From: Betaproteobacteria bacterium
GTDB lineage: Bacteria > Pseudomonadota > Gammaproteobacteria > Burkholderiales > Usitatibacteraceae
NCBI GenBank assembly: GCA_016708825.1
Contig: JADJEZ010000009.1
Location: 62,001-126,000 of the forward strand
DNA length: 64,000 nt
Reading direction: 5' to 3'
Within the stretch, counting starts at the first letter, position 1, and every line of letters begins with the position of its first letter. The position numbers and the translations under genes are program-made. The notes below the pieces were generated by a model. That model was not told the DNA's origin and did no database searches. It saw only the letters and a list, made by a program, of their open reading frames with translations. Shown here piece after piece: positions 27,087-35,293 of this stretch.

Positions 27087-27991
27087 GTCCACGAGCGCTC
27101 CCACAGCCACGCGGCGCCGCGCACGCCGCCGGAATCGCCGTGCGCGGGGGGCAGGAGACGCGTACGCACCGTATCGGAGAACACGTGCGCTTTCCACAGG
27201 GACGGCACGCGGTCGTAGAGCCGCGCGAGCTGCGACAGGCCGCCGCCGAGCACGATCACGTCGGGGTCGAGGAGGTTGATCACGCCCGCGAGCGCGCGCG
27301 CGAGCCGCGCCTCGTAGCGAGCGAGCGTCGCCTCGCACGCGGCGTCGCCTGTCCCGGCCTGCCGGGCGATCCGTCCGGCGTCGAGCCGCTCGCCGGTGGC
27401 CCTCGCGTGATCGGCGGCGACTCCGGGCCCCGAGAGGTACGTCTCCACGCAGCCTTCTCGCCCGCACCAGCAGCGCGGCAGCGGCAGGTCCTCGGCGCCC
27501 GGCGCCGGAAGCGGGTTGTGGCCCCACTCTCCCGCGATCGCGTTGGCGCCCGCCACGAGGCGCCCGTCGACCACGATGCCGCCGCCCACGCCGGTGCCGA
27601 GGATCACGCCGAAGGCGACGCGCGCGCCCCGTGCCGCGCCGTCCACCACCTCGGAGAGCGCGAAGCAGTTGGCGTCGTTGGCCAGGCGCACCTCGCGACC
27701 GAGGCGCGTCTCGAGATCCGCATGGAGGGGCCGCCCGTTGAGGCAGGTGGAGTTGGAGTTCTTCACCAGGCCCGTGGCGAGCGAAACGGCGCCGGGCGTG
27801 GCCACGCCCACGGTGCCGCGGCTCCCGCGCTCGCGTTCGGCGCCCTCGACCAGTTGCGCGACAGCCTCCACGGTCGCCCCGTAGTCGCCCGCCGGCGTGG
27901 GCACGCGCCGCCGGAGCGCCTGTGCGCCCGTGGTGTCGAGGACGGCGATCTCGATCTTGCTGCCGCCCAGGTCGATGCCGATGCGATCCAT
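27083..27991 (-). CDS. ROK-family sugar kinase (fructokinase-like)
   Basis: A 302-residue ROK kinase: ATP-site IGIDLGGSKIEIAVLD, catalytic Asp in ANDANCFALSE, the GTGVGGGI loop, and the zinc site made of GHNPLPAPG and CWCGREGCVETYLSG. The layout matches Mak-type fructokinases and related N-acetylhexosamine kinases; fructose or mannose is a reasonable guess. It is first in an operon with the DUF2238-GNAT gene. A CRP/FNR-type dyad lies 47 bases upstream of its start. Confidence 0.9.
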   Translation of the reverse strand: MDRIGIDLGGSKIEIAVLDTTGAQALRRRVPTPAGDYGATVEAVAQLVEGAERERGSRGTVGVATPGAVSLATGLVKNSNSTCLNGRPLHADLETRLGREVRLANDANCFALSEVVDGAARGARVAFGVILGTGVGGGIVVDGRLVAGANAIAGEWGHNPLPAPGAEDLPLPRCWCGREGCVETYLSGPGVAADHARATGERLDAGRIARQAGTGDAACEATLARYEARLARALAGVINLLDPDVIVLGGGLSQLARLYDRVPSLWKAHVFSDTVRTRLLPPAHGDSGGVRGAAWLWERSWT

Positions 27992-28037
27992 GGGTGGCGC
28001 GACTATAGCAGCCGAGTATTGCAGGTGAAATCGGCCG

Positions 28038-28053
28038 TGTGAACCACGTCACA
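28038..28053. promoter_or_regulatory. CRP/FNR-family dyad
   Basis: TGTGA-N6-TCACA is a perfect match to the CRP-type consensus, placed between the divergent ROK kinase (start 27991) and GGDEF-EAL gene (start 28191). It suits catabolite-type control of the sugar kinase operon. A weak -10 (GATAGT at 28075-28080) lies on the plus-strand side. Binding is inferred from sequence. Confidence 0.6.
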
Positions 28054-28190
28054 ACACCGGAGCGCGCGCTGCCCGATAGTGGCTCAACAAGCAGTGAACA
28101 ACCCCGCAAGCGCGCACCTTGGGCGATCGCCCGGGTCCGGGGGGACACACCCCGACTCGGGCGCGCCAGTTTCGACGACCGAAAACGCCC

Positions 28191-31085
28191 ATGACCGAGA
28201 CCCGCAGCGCACTTCGCTTCCTTTCGCTCCGCGCGAAGCTGGTCGGCCTGCTGCTCTTCGTGGAGGCCGCCGCACTCGCCTTCCTCGTCTGGCAGGGCCA
28301 CGAGATGGACATCGCGCGCAGCGAGCGCGAGTTCCACGACACCGTCTCCCAGCTTCATCCGCTGCTGAACGTGGCCCTCGCCCCGTCGCTGGCCGAGGGC
28401 GACCACGCCCGCGTCCAGGAACTCCTCGCACGGGCGCGTACCTCGCGGGGCCTGCAATACCTCGTCGCGAAGGACGCCGGCGGGCGCATCGTCGCCGCCG
28501 AGGGCTGGGACCCGGCCAACGCCCTGCCGGCGCTCGACATTTCCCTCGAATCTTCGCTCCGGTCGGGGCGCTTCGACAGCCTCTTCCCGCTCACGGTCGA
28601 GGAGCGGGTCGTGGGAAGCGTAAGCGCGGGGCTCGCCGTCGGCCCGCTGGGCGAGGCCATCGGCGAGCGATTCGCGGACAACATCTTCAAGGCGGCCGGC
28701 GCATTTCTCATGTCGGTGCTGCTGTTCCTCATCGTGATCCATCCGCTCGCGCGTCGCATCACCCGGCTTCGCCTCGCCTCGGAGCGCATCGCCGGCGGCG
28801 ACTTCAACGTGCGTCTCGCCGAGGACGATCCCGACGAGATCGGGCTCCTCGCGCGCGCCTTCAACCACATGGCGGGCGTGGTCCAGTCCCGCGTCGAGGA
28901 GCTCGAGGCGAGCCGCCAGCGCTTCCACAACATCGCCGACTACACCTACGACGTCGAGTGCTGGTTCGGGGCCGACGGGCGCCTGCTGTGGATCAACAAG
29001 TCGGTCGAGCGGCTCACCGGGCGCACGGCGGAGGAGTGCCTCGCCGACCCCGGGTTCCCCTTCTCGCTCATCCATCCCGACGATCGCCAGGCCGCGCGCG
29101 AGCGCAGCGCCGCCGAGCTCGGGTCGCGCTCGACGGGATCGAACTTCGAGTTCCGCATCCTGCGCAAGGACGGCTCGACCGAATGGGTGACCAATTCCTG
29201 GCAGCCGCTCTTCGGCTCCGGCGGAGAGTTCCTCGGCCTGCGCTCGAGCCTCAATTCGATCCAGGCACTCAAGGACACGGAGCTCAACCTGCGCGCCACG
29301 CTCACGCGCCTGGAGGAAGCCGGCGCCCTGCAGGCGCGCACCTCGCAGAGCCTGCGCGCGGAGCACTCGCGGCTGGTGTCCCTGCTCTCGGCGATGAACT
29401 TCGGCGTGGTCTTCGTCGACCCCTCGAGCCGGGTGATCTACTCCAATCCCGCCTTTTCCGATGTCTGGTCGATTCCGCGCGGCGAGGCCCTGCTCGGGCG
29501 CAGCCTCTTCGAGGCCCTGGAGCTCGCCGAGGACGTGGTGTCGGACCTGGGCGTCTTCACCGCGAAGCTTCCCGAGCTGGTGGCGAGCCGCCACGTCTCC
29601 GCCGGCCACGAGCTGAGGCTCGTCTCCGGCCGCATCCTGCGACTGCAGGTGTGCCCGGTGCCGGACGACTCCGGCGCGAGCCTGGGTGCGGTGCTCATCC
29701 ACGAGGACATCACGCTGGCGCGCGAGAGCGAGTCGCAGCTCGCCTTCCTCGCCGAGCGCGATCCGCTCACCGGGCTCTTCAACCGCCGCCGCTTCGAACG
29801 CGAGCTGGCCGAGAAGATGGACCACGCCGCCCGCGAAAAGCAGCGGCTGGCGCTGCTCTTCTTCGACCTGGATGAATTCAAGAGCGTGAACGACCTCTTC
29901 GGGCACCGCATGGGCGACACGGTGCTCCTGCAGGTGGCCGGCGAGATCCGCTCGCACCTGCGCAAGAACGAGTTCTTCGCCAGAATCGGCGGCGACGAGT
30001 TCGCCCTCCTCGTGGCCGACATCACCGACGAGCACCTGAGGAGCCTCGCCGACCGCCTCATGCGCGTGATCGGGGCCATGAGCTTCAACCTGGGCGAGGT
30101 GCGCCTGTCGATCACCTCGAGCCTGGGCGTGGCGCTCTATCCCGCGCACGCCTCGTCGCCCCAGGAGTTGATCGCGCACGCCGACGCGGCGATGTACCAG
30201 GCAAAGGACGGCGGCAAGAACACCTGGCGCATCTACCGCCCCGACCACACCGCCACGCTCCGCCAGCGCTCGCTGGTCACGTGGAACGACCGCATCCGCA
30301 GCGCGCTCAAGTCCGACTCCTTCGAGATCTACCTGCAGGGCGTCTTCGACACCGCGAGCGGCGCGCGCCGCTACCACGAGGCGCTGCTGCGCATGCCGGA
30401 CGCGGCAACCGGAAAGGTCCTGCAGCCGGGGACCTTCATCGGCTTCGCGGAGAAATCGAACCTGATCATCGACATCGACCGCTGGGTCGTGACTCGCGTG
30501 ATCGACGTGCTCGCCGCTTCGCCGTCGCTCGGCCCGATCGCCGTCAACATCTCGGGCCGCTCCTTCGACGAGCCGGAAATGCCGGATTTCATCGCGAGGC
30601 GCCTGCGGGAGCGCCGCGTGGACCCGTCGCGGCTCTACGTGGAGATCACCGAGACGGCGGCGATCCGCGACATGCGCGACGCGCAGCGCTTCATCAACGC
30701 CCTGCACGACACCGGCTGCAAGGTCTGCCTCGACGATTTCGGCGCGGGCTTCTCCACCTTCGCCTACATCAAGCAGTTGCCCGTGGATGTCATCAAGATC
30801 GACGGCCTCTTCGTGCGCAACCTCGCGCGCGAGCGCGACAACCAGGTGTTCGTGCGCGCGATGCTCGACATCGCGCGCGGGTTCGGCAAGCAGGTGGTGG
30901 CCGAGGCGGTAGAGGACCGGCAGACCCTCGACATGCTGCGCGACTTCGGCGTCGACATGGCGCAGGGCTACGTCCTCGAAGTGCCGTTCGCCGTCGCGCG
31001 GTCGCAGCCGCGCGCGGCCGGCGGCGATCCCTCGGCCGTCGTCGTCCGGCCCGACTTCGTCGAGCGCCGGCGCGTTCCCCGCTGA
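28191..31085 (+). CDS. GGDEF-EAL sensor protein with HAMP and PAS domains
   Basis: A 964-residue membrane protein for cyclic-di-GMP turnover. Order: membrane helix (about 12-34), periplasmic sensor, second helix (about 165-185), HAMP, two PAS domains (about 245-360 and 395-510), GGDEF (600-604, RIGGDEF) and EAL (730-732, HEALLR). The GGDEF site is intact; its inhibitory site is RKNE instead of RxxD. EAL metal and catalytic residues look complete (NIS, ITE, DDFGAG, KID, VAEAVE, QGY), so both synthesis and breakdown are possible. ATG 28191 gives the natural N terminus, though no clear ribosome site is seen. Confidence 0.94.
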   Translation: MTETRSALRFLSLRAKLVGLLLFVEAAALAFLVWQGHEMDIARSEREFHDTVSQLHPLLNVALAPSLAEGDHARVQELLARARTSRGLQYLVAKDAGGRIVAAEGWDPANALPALDISLESSLRSGRFDSLFPLTVEERVVGSVSAGLAVGPLGEAIGERFADNIFKAAGAFLMSVLLFLIVIHPLARRITRLRLASERIAGGDFNVRLAEDDPDEIGLLARAFNHMAGVVQSRVEELEASRQRFHNIADYTYDVECWFGADGRLLWINKSVERLTGRTAEECLADPGFPFSLIHPDDRQAARERSAAELGSRSTGSNFEFRILRKDGSTEWVTNSWQPLFGSGGEFLGLRSSLNSIQALKDTELNLRATLTRLEEAGALQARTSQSLRAEHSRLVSLLSAMNFGVVFVDPSSRVIYSNPAFSDVWSIPRGEALLGRSLFEALELAEDVVSDLGVFTAKLPELVASRHVSAGHELRLVSGRILRLQVCPVPDDSGASLGAVLIHEDITLARESESQLAFLAERDPLTGLFNRRRFERELAEKMDHAAREKQRLALLFFDLDEFKSVNDLFGHRMGDTVLLQVAGEIRSHLRKNEFFARIGGDEFALLVADITDEHLRSLADRLMRVIGAMSFNLGEVRLSITSSLGVALYPAHASSPQELIAHADAAMYQAKDGGKNTWRIYRPDHTATLRQRSLVTWNDRIRSALKSDSFEIYLQGVFDTASGARRYHEALLRMPDAATGKVLQPGTFIGFAEKSNLIIDIDRWVVTRVIDVLAASPSLGPIAVNISGRSFDEPEMPDFIARRLRERRVDPSRLYVEITETAAIRDMRDAQRFINALHDTGCKVCLDDFGAGFSTFAYIKQLPVDVIKIDGLFVRNLARERDNQVFVRAMLDIARGFGKQVVAEAVEDRQTLDMLRDFGVDMAQGYVLEVPFAVARSQPRAAGGDPSAVVVRPDFVERRRVPR

Positions 31086-31095
31086 GCGCCGGGCG

Positions 31096-31486
31096 CTAGC
31101 CCCGCCGCGGGCGGTCGCGGGAGGGCACGCGGTAGAGCCACGGCCAGCGCCACGCCGAAGAGCGCCAGCGCCGCCTTGAGCCAGGGCGGCCGCACGAAGA
31201 AGACGATGGATGCCGCGAGCGTGCCGGACATGAGCGCGATGGCCCAGAGCTTCGTGCGCCAGGCGATCGCACGGTGGCGCTCCCATTCCGAGACGATCGG
31301 CCCGAAGCTCCGGTGCCGCAGGAGCCACTGGTGGAAGCGCGGCGAGGAGCGCGCGAAGCACGCCGCGGCGAGAAGGAGAAACGGCGTGGTAGGCAGCACC
31401 GGCAGCACGATCCCCGCGATGCCCAGCCCGACGGCGACGAAGCCCACGGTCACGAGCGCCACGCGCACCGCGCGCGAATCGTGCAC
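31096..31486 (-). CDS. DUF454 (YbaN-like) membrane protein, frameshifted
   Basis: A small inner-membrane protein with the YbaN signature GIVLPVLPTTPFLLLAAACFARSSP split over two helices, then HQWLLRHRSFGP and two more helices. The main frame runs on past the expected end; skipping one base at about 31147-31155 gives the family-like ending WPWLYRVPSRDRP and a TAG at 31098. The start is uncertain: GTG at 31486 or GTG at 31468, the latter closer to YbaN. Function is unknown. It diverges from the gene at 31520. Confidence 0.7.
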
Positions 31487-31519
31487 CCGCGCCGGGGCCC
31501 GATGGCCCGGCACGCTAGA

Positions 31520-32236
31520 ATGCGCGCCATGAACGGGCTCATCGTCGCCACCATCGCGCTCGGCCTCGTGGTCGACCGCCACGGCGGCGCCCACGGCCAG
31601 CTCGCCGTGAACCTCCTCGCCTGGGCGCTGCTCGCCCGGCTCTGGTCCGTTTCCGCTCCCGTGCAACGCCCCGCCCTCCTCGTCTGCCTCGCCTACGCCA
31701 CCGCGGGCGAGGTCTTCCTGTCGCTCGTGTGGGGCCTGTACGACTACCGCCTCGGCAACATCCCGCTCTTCGTGCCGCCGGGCCACGTCCTGCTCTTCTA
31801 CCTCGGCACGCAACTCGCCGCCCGTCTCGAGGACGGCGCCGAGTGGTGGATCGCGGCACTCGCCCTGCCCGTGGTCGCCGCGTTCGCCTGGACCGGCCGC
31901 GACACGCTGGGGCCGCTGCTCTACGCGCTCTTCCTCGCGTGCCTCTTCCTGTCGCGCTCCCGCAAGCTCTACGCGACCATGCTCGTGCTTTCGCTCGCGA
32001 TGGAGCTCTGGGGAACCTGGCTCGGCAACTGGACCTGGCGCAGCGAAGTGCCGTGGCTGGGGCTCGTCACCGACAACCCGCCGCTGGCCGCCGGCGCCTT
32101 CTACGCCGCGCTCGACCTGCTCGTGGTCTCGACCGTCGGTGCCCTTCGGCGTCAGCCGCCCGCGAGCCCCATCCTCACGCCGAGCACCGTCTCGCACCAG
32201 GCCGCGACCTGCAGCGCGCGCTCGTCCTCGCGGTAG
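31520..32236 (+). CDS. Multi-pass membrane protein of unknown family
   Basis: About 238 residues with six or seven predicted membrane helices. A conserved-looking core reads YDYRLGNIPLFVPPGHVLLF, and WGTWLGNWTWRSEVPWLGL follows later. I do not recognise a named family. ATG codons at 31520 and 31529 are both possible and neither has a clear ribosome site. The last 85 bases overlap the 3' end of the convergent amidase, where the sequence becomes Ser/Pro-rich, so the true C terminus may be shorter. Confidence 0.7.
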   Translation: MRAMNGLIVATIALGLVVDRHGGAHGQLAVNLLAWALLARLWSVSAPVQRPALLVCLAYATAGEVFLSLVWGLYDYRLGNIPLFVPPGHVLLFYLGTQLAARLEDGAEWWIAALALPVVAAFAWTGRDTLGPLLYALFLACLFLSRSRKLYATMLVLSLAMELWGTWLGNWTWRSEVPWLGLVTDNPPLAAGAFYAALDLLVVSTVGALRRQPPASPILTPSTVSHQAATCSARSSSR

Positions 32237-33498
32237 CGCCCCACGACCTGGAATCCCAGCGGCAGGCCGCGCGAGCCGCGCCCCGAGGGCATCGTGATCG
32301 CCGGGAGCCCGGCGAGCGTCCAGAGCGAGCAGAACGTGGCGTCGCCGGTGTTCGCGAGCCCTTCCGGGGCTTCTCCCGCGGCCGGGATGGTGACGATCGC
32401 GTCGCATCCGTCGAAGAGCCCGTCGAACCAGCGGCGGTACTCGTCGCGCCGCGCGAGATTGCCCGCGTGCTGTTCCGGCGTGATGCGCTTGCCGCGGTCG
32501 AGCAGCTGCACGAGCGGCGCCGACAGTTGCAGGCGGTGGCGCGATTCGAGCGACGCGAAGCCGCGCGCGGCCTCGTAGTCCATGATCGCCCCCACCACGC
32601 TCCAGGCCTCGTTGAAGGGGCGCGGCAGCGGCACGTCGCGCGCGAGCGCGCCCGCGTCCTTGAGCGTGGCCACCGCCTCGGTGAAGTTGGCGCGCTGTCC
32701 TTCCGTGGCGTTCGCCCATTTGGGCGTTCGCACCACGGCAAGGCGCGGGGCGTGGCCGAGGGCGGCGAGCGGCACGGCAAGCGAGCGCATGCCGGCGCGG
32801 ATGCCGGTGGCCTCGTCGCGCGGGTCCTGGCCCATGAGGCAGGCACCGAACCACGAGGCGTCCTCCACGGAGCGCGCGAAGACGCCCACGTGATCGAGCG
32901 ACTTGCTGAACGGGTAGACGCCGTCGCGTGAGATCGCCCCGAAGCTCGGCTTGTAGCCCACGACGCCGCAGAAGGCCGCCGGCCTGATCACCGATCCCAG
33001 CGTCTGGGTGCCGATCGCCACCGGCACGAACCCCGCCGCCACGGCCGCGGCCGAACCGCTCGACGAGCCTCCGGGGGTGTGGGCCGGGTTCCACGGATTG
33101 CGGGTCTTGCCGGGGTGGCGGAAAGCGAACTCGGTGGTGACTGTCTTCGCCATCACCAGCCCGCCCAGCGCCTCGAACCGGCGCACCAGGCCCGCGGAGC
33201 GCCCCGGCACGTGGCTCGCGAAGATCCGCGAGCCCATGCGCGTGGGGATGCCGCGCGTGGCGATGATGTCCTTCACGCCGACCGGTACGCCGTAGAGCGG
33301 GAGGTCCTTCAGGATGCCGCCGGAGCGTTCCTCGGCCTCGGCCATGGCGCGCGCGGGCTCGAACCACTCGAAGGCCTGGATGACGGGCTCGAGGAGCGCG
33401 ATCCGGTCATTGAGGGCCCGAACGTAGTCGGGAACCGCGAGGCTGCCTTCCTTGAAGGCGGCGTGAAGGGCGCGAAGGCCCAGGGCAGGAGCTTCCAT
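32152..33498 (-). CDS. Amidase (amidase-signature family)
   Basis: A 448-residue amidase-signature hydrolase with a complete Ser-Ser-Lys triad: Lys76 (GVKDII), the cis-Ser in GGSSSGSA (about 145-149) and the nucleophile Ser169 (GTQTLGSVIRPA). It cleaves amide bonds; the substrate is unknown. There are no gatB or gatC genes nearby, so it is not the tRNA amidotransferase. The ATG at 33498 gives a normal family N terminus. Confidence 0.93.
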   Translation of the reverse strand: MEAPALGLRALHAAFKEGSLAVPDYVRALNDRIALLEPVIQAFEWFEPARAMAEAEERSGGILKDLPLYGVPVGVKDIIATRGIPTRMGSRIFASHVPGRSAGLVRRFEALGGLVMAKTVTTEFAFRHPGKTRNPWNPAHTPGGSSSGSAAAVAAGFVPVAIGTQTLGSVIRPAAFCGVVGYKPSFGAISRDGVYPFSKSLDHVGVFARSVEDASWFGACLMGQDPRDEATGIRAGMRSLAVPLAALGHAPRLAVVRTPKWANATEGQRANFTEAVATLKDAGALARDVPLPRPFNEAWSVVGAIMDYEAARGFASLESRHRLQLSAPLVQLLDRGKRITPEQHAGNLARRDEYRRWFDGLFDGCDAIVTIPAAGEAPEGLANTGDATFCSLWTLAGLPAITMPSGRGSRGLPLGFQVVGRYREDERALQVAAWCETVLGVRMGLAGG

Positions 33499-33542
33499 CC
33501 CGCTATTCTGCCGGGGGAACCCCTCGCGGCCAACCCGCCCCG

Positions 33543-33971
33543 TCAGCCCAGGGCCCGCTGCAGTGCGTCGATCCCGGCCTGGGCGACGATTTCGTCGTCG
33601 CTCGCCTTGACTCCCGAGACCCCGACCGCGCCGAGCAACTGGCCGTCGATCTCGATGGGCAGCCCGCCCTGGAGCAGCACCGGCTCGCCCGGAGCGGACA
33701 GGAAAGCCTGGCGCCCGCCATTCACCATTTCCTCGAGCAGGCGCGTGGGCCGCTTGAAGGCCGCGGCCGAACGGGCCTTGCCGATCGCCGTGTCGACGCT
33801 GGAAGACTGCGTGCCGTCGATGCGTTGCACCAGGAGCGCGTGGCCTCCGTCGTCGACGACGGCGATCACCACCTTCCAGCCGTGCTCGACTGCAGTGGCC
33901 TCCGCGGCCGCGGCCATGAGACGGGCGGCCTCGAGGGTGAGGATCTTCTTGGTGGGCAGGGCAAGCGGCAT
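33543..33971 (-). CDS. GlcG/HbpS-like heme-binding family protein
   Basis: A 142-residue GlcG/HbpS protein: LTLEAARLMAAAAEATAVEHGW, VVDDGGHALLVQRIDG, and the tail GGLPIEIDGQLLGAVGVSG are typical. Members bind small ligands, sometimes heme, or accompany glycolate oxidation; no glycolate genes are near. The start at 33971 was chosen because the family begins here. It reads in the same direction as the amidase gene, 44 bases ahead of it. Confidence 0.88.
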   Translation of the reverse strand: MPLALPTKKILTLEAARLMAAAAEATAVEHGWKVVIAVVDDGGHALLVQRIDGTQSSSVDTAIGKARSAAAFKRPTRLLEEMVNGGRQAFLSAPGEPVLLQGGLPIEIDGQLLGAVGVSGVKASDDEIVAQAGIDALQRALG

Positions 33972-34047
33972 GAGGCGCTCCGGGAACGGGAAGCTTTCCC
34001 GATGATACCTTCCCGTCCGCGGGCGCCGCGTCCCCGCGAACCGCGCC

Positions 34048-34398
34048 TCAGAAGCTGTAGCCGAAGACGATCCCGCTGCGCCGCACGGAAAGGCGCTCGG
34101 GCTTGAGCCCGGGCAACGCCGGCAGGAACCGCTTGGCCCCCGGCACCGTGATGCGGCCCGACGAGTCGAAGCACACCTCGAACTCGCTCGCGCCACAGGC
34201 CGCGCCCGGCTTCAGGTGCATGAGGGGCGCGCGCTCGGGGCGCACGGTGCTCGCCAGCGGATCGGGAATCGACTTCGCCGTGAGGCGACTGGCCGCGGGC
34301 GCATAGGCATGCCAGCCCGAAACCACGGGGCCCTCGTCCGCTGCGTTGGCGGATAGGGCGACCCAGACGGCGACCAGTGCAATGGACCTTGTGCGCAT
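34048..34398 (-). CDS. Small exported protein, unknown
   Basis: A 116-residue protein with a signal peptide (about 1-20, ending ANA). The mature part has two Cys (in ACGASEFEVCFD) that could form a disulfide, and a basic middle. No known family. ATG 34398 fits the signal peptide. It lies in the same direction as the GlcG-like gene, with 76 bases between. Confidence 0.7.
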   Translation of the reverse strand: MRTRSIALVAVWVALSANAADEGPVVSGWHAYAPAASRLTAKSIPDPLASTVRPERAPLMHLKPGAACGASEFEVCFDSSGRITVPGAKRFLPALPGLKPERLSVRRSGIVFGYSF

Positions 34399-34696
34399 GG
34401 CGTTTGGACTCCACGGACATCGTGCCCCATGACCCGCAAGAAGGATGCCCGCCGGCACCCCCGGCCATGCAGGAAAAACGGCACCGCAACCCGTTGTTTA
34501 TACGTTGTTTTTTAATGCCGTCCGCACTCAAGTGACGCACGTCACCCATCGCACCGGGGCCGGCGTCGCGGGAGGGCGACAGGGGCGCGCCCGTGTAGGC
34601 CCAAAGTGTCACTCCGGGGCGCACGCCTTGACCTGCGTCGAACGGAGGCCCCGTGAACCTGTGGGAAAATTGCGCGTCCCACGAACCGTGCCCGCC
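34399..34696. other. Intergenic region with dyad and AT-rich island
   Basis: These 298 bases between a divergent small exported gene and dsbB have no credible reading frame. They contain an AT-rich island (34491-34517) with two CGTTGTTT copies 11 bases apart, and a perfect 14-base dyad GTGACG-CA-CGTCAC at 34532-34545. TTGACC at 34627-34632 might be a -35 element for dsbB. Confidence 0.5.
34532..34545. promoter_or_regulatory. 14-base operator-like dyad upstream of dsbB
   Basis: GTGACG and CGTCAC are perfect reverse complements around CA. It could be a CRP-like or other dimeric regulator site between the divergent genes. No regulator is encoded next to it. Confidence 0.4.
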
Positions 34697-35293
34697 ATGC
34701 TGAACCGACTCTCGCCCCGCGCCGTCTTCGCAGCCGTCTTCGCCGCCTGCGCATCCCTCATCGGCTTCGGCCTCGTGCTGCAGCACACCGTCGGGCTCGA
34801 ACCCTGCCCGATGTGCATCCTGCAGCGCTACGCCTTCGTGATGATCGGCGTGGTGGCCCTGGTCGCCGCCCTCCACGGCCCCGTGCACCACGGCATTCGC
34901 GTCTATTCCTTCCTGATCGCCGCCTTCGCCGTCGCCGGCGGCAGCGTCTCCGTGCGCCAGTCGCTGCTGCAACGTTTCCCGACCCCGGAGCCGGCGAACT
35001 GCATGGCCGGCGACCTGGACTTCCTGCTCGGCAACTTCCCGCTGGCACAGGCGCTGCCGAAGATCTTTTCCGGCACCGGCGACTGCGCCAAGGTCGAGTG
35101 GAGCCTCTTCGGGCTGTCGATAGCCGAGTGGGCGCTGGTGTGGTTCCTGCTGTTCCTGGCCGTCGCCGCGTGGGTGGCCTTTCTTCCGCAAGCGCGGCGC
35201 ACCGCGGCTGTTCCGCTAGTCGCTGCGCAAGCCGGCCACGACGCGGGCCGGCGGTCCCGCCGCAGGCCCGGCGATCGGATCGCCCTGCGATAA
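34697..35293 (+). CDS. dsbB: Disulfide bond formation protein DsbB
   Basis: A 198-residue inner-membrane protein with four helices. The quinone-side pair is Cys37-Cys40 (EPCPMCILQRY) and the periplasmic pair is Cys102 and Cys130 (ANCMAG, GDCAKVEW), so all four redox Cys are present. DsbB reoxidises DsbA and passes electrons to quinone. The family's conserved Arg after the first pair is present. The ribosome site is weak. Its TAA stop shares a base with the phoD ATG, so the two are co-transcribed. The C terminus carries about 25 extra basic residues. Confidence 0.95.
   Translation: MLNRLSPRAVFAAVFAACASLIGFGLVLQHTVGLEPCPMCILQRYAFVMIGVVALVAALHGPVHHGIRVYSFLIAAFAVAGGSVSVRQSLLQRFPTPEPANCMAGDLDFLLGNFPLAQALPKIFSGTGDCAKVEWSLFGLSIAEWALVWFLLFLAVAAWVAFLPQARRTAAVPLVAAQAGHDAGRRSRRRPGDRIALR

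Noticed and set aside
25962..31361. A 1799-codon open frame on the minus strand that spans several genes.
   Set aside because: Only its first-listed 3' part (25962-27086) has family sequence. The rest is antisense to ROK and GGDEF-EAL genes and is a byproduct of high GC.
34491..34517. CGTTGTTT repeats as replication iterons or an origin.
   Set aside because: Only two copies, no DnaA boxes nearby and no replication gene.
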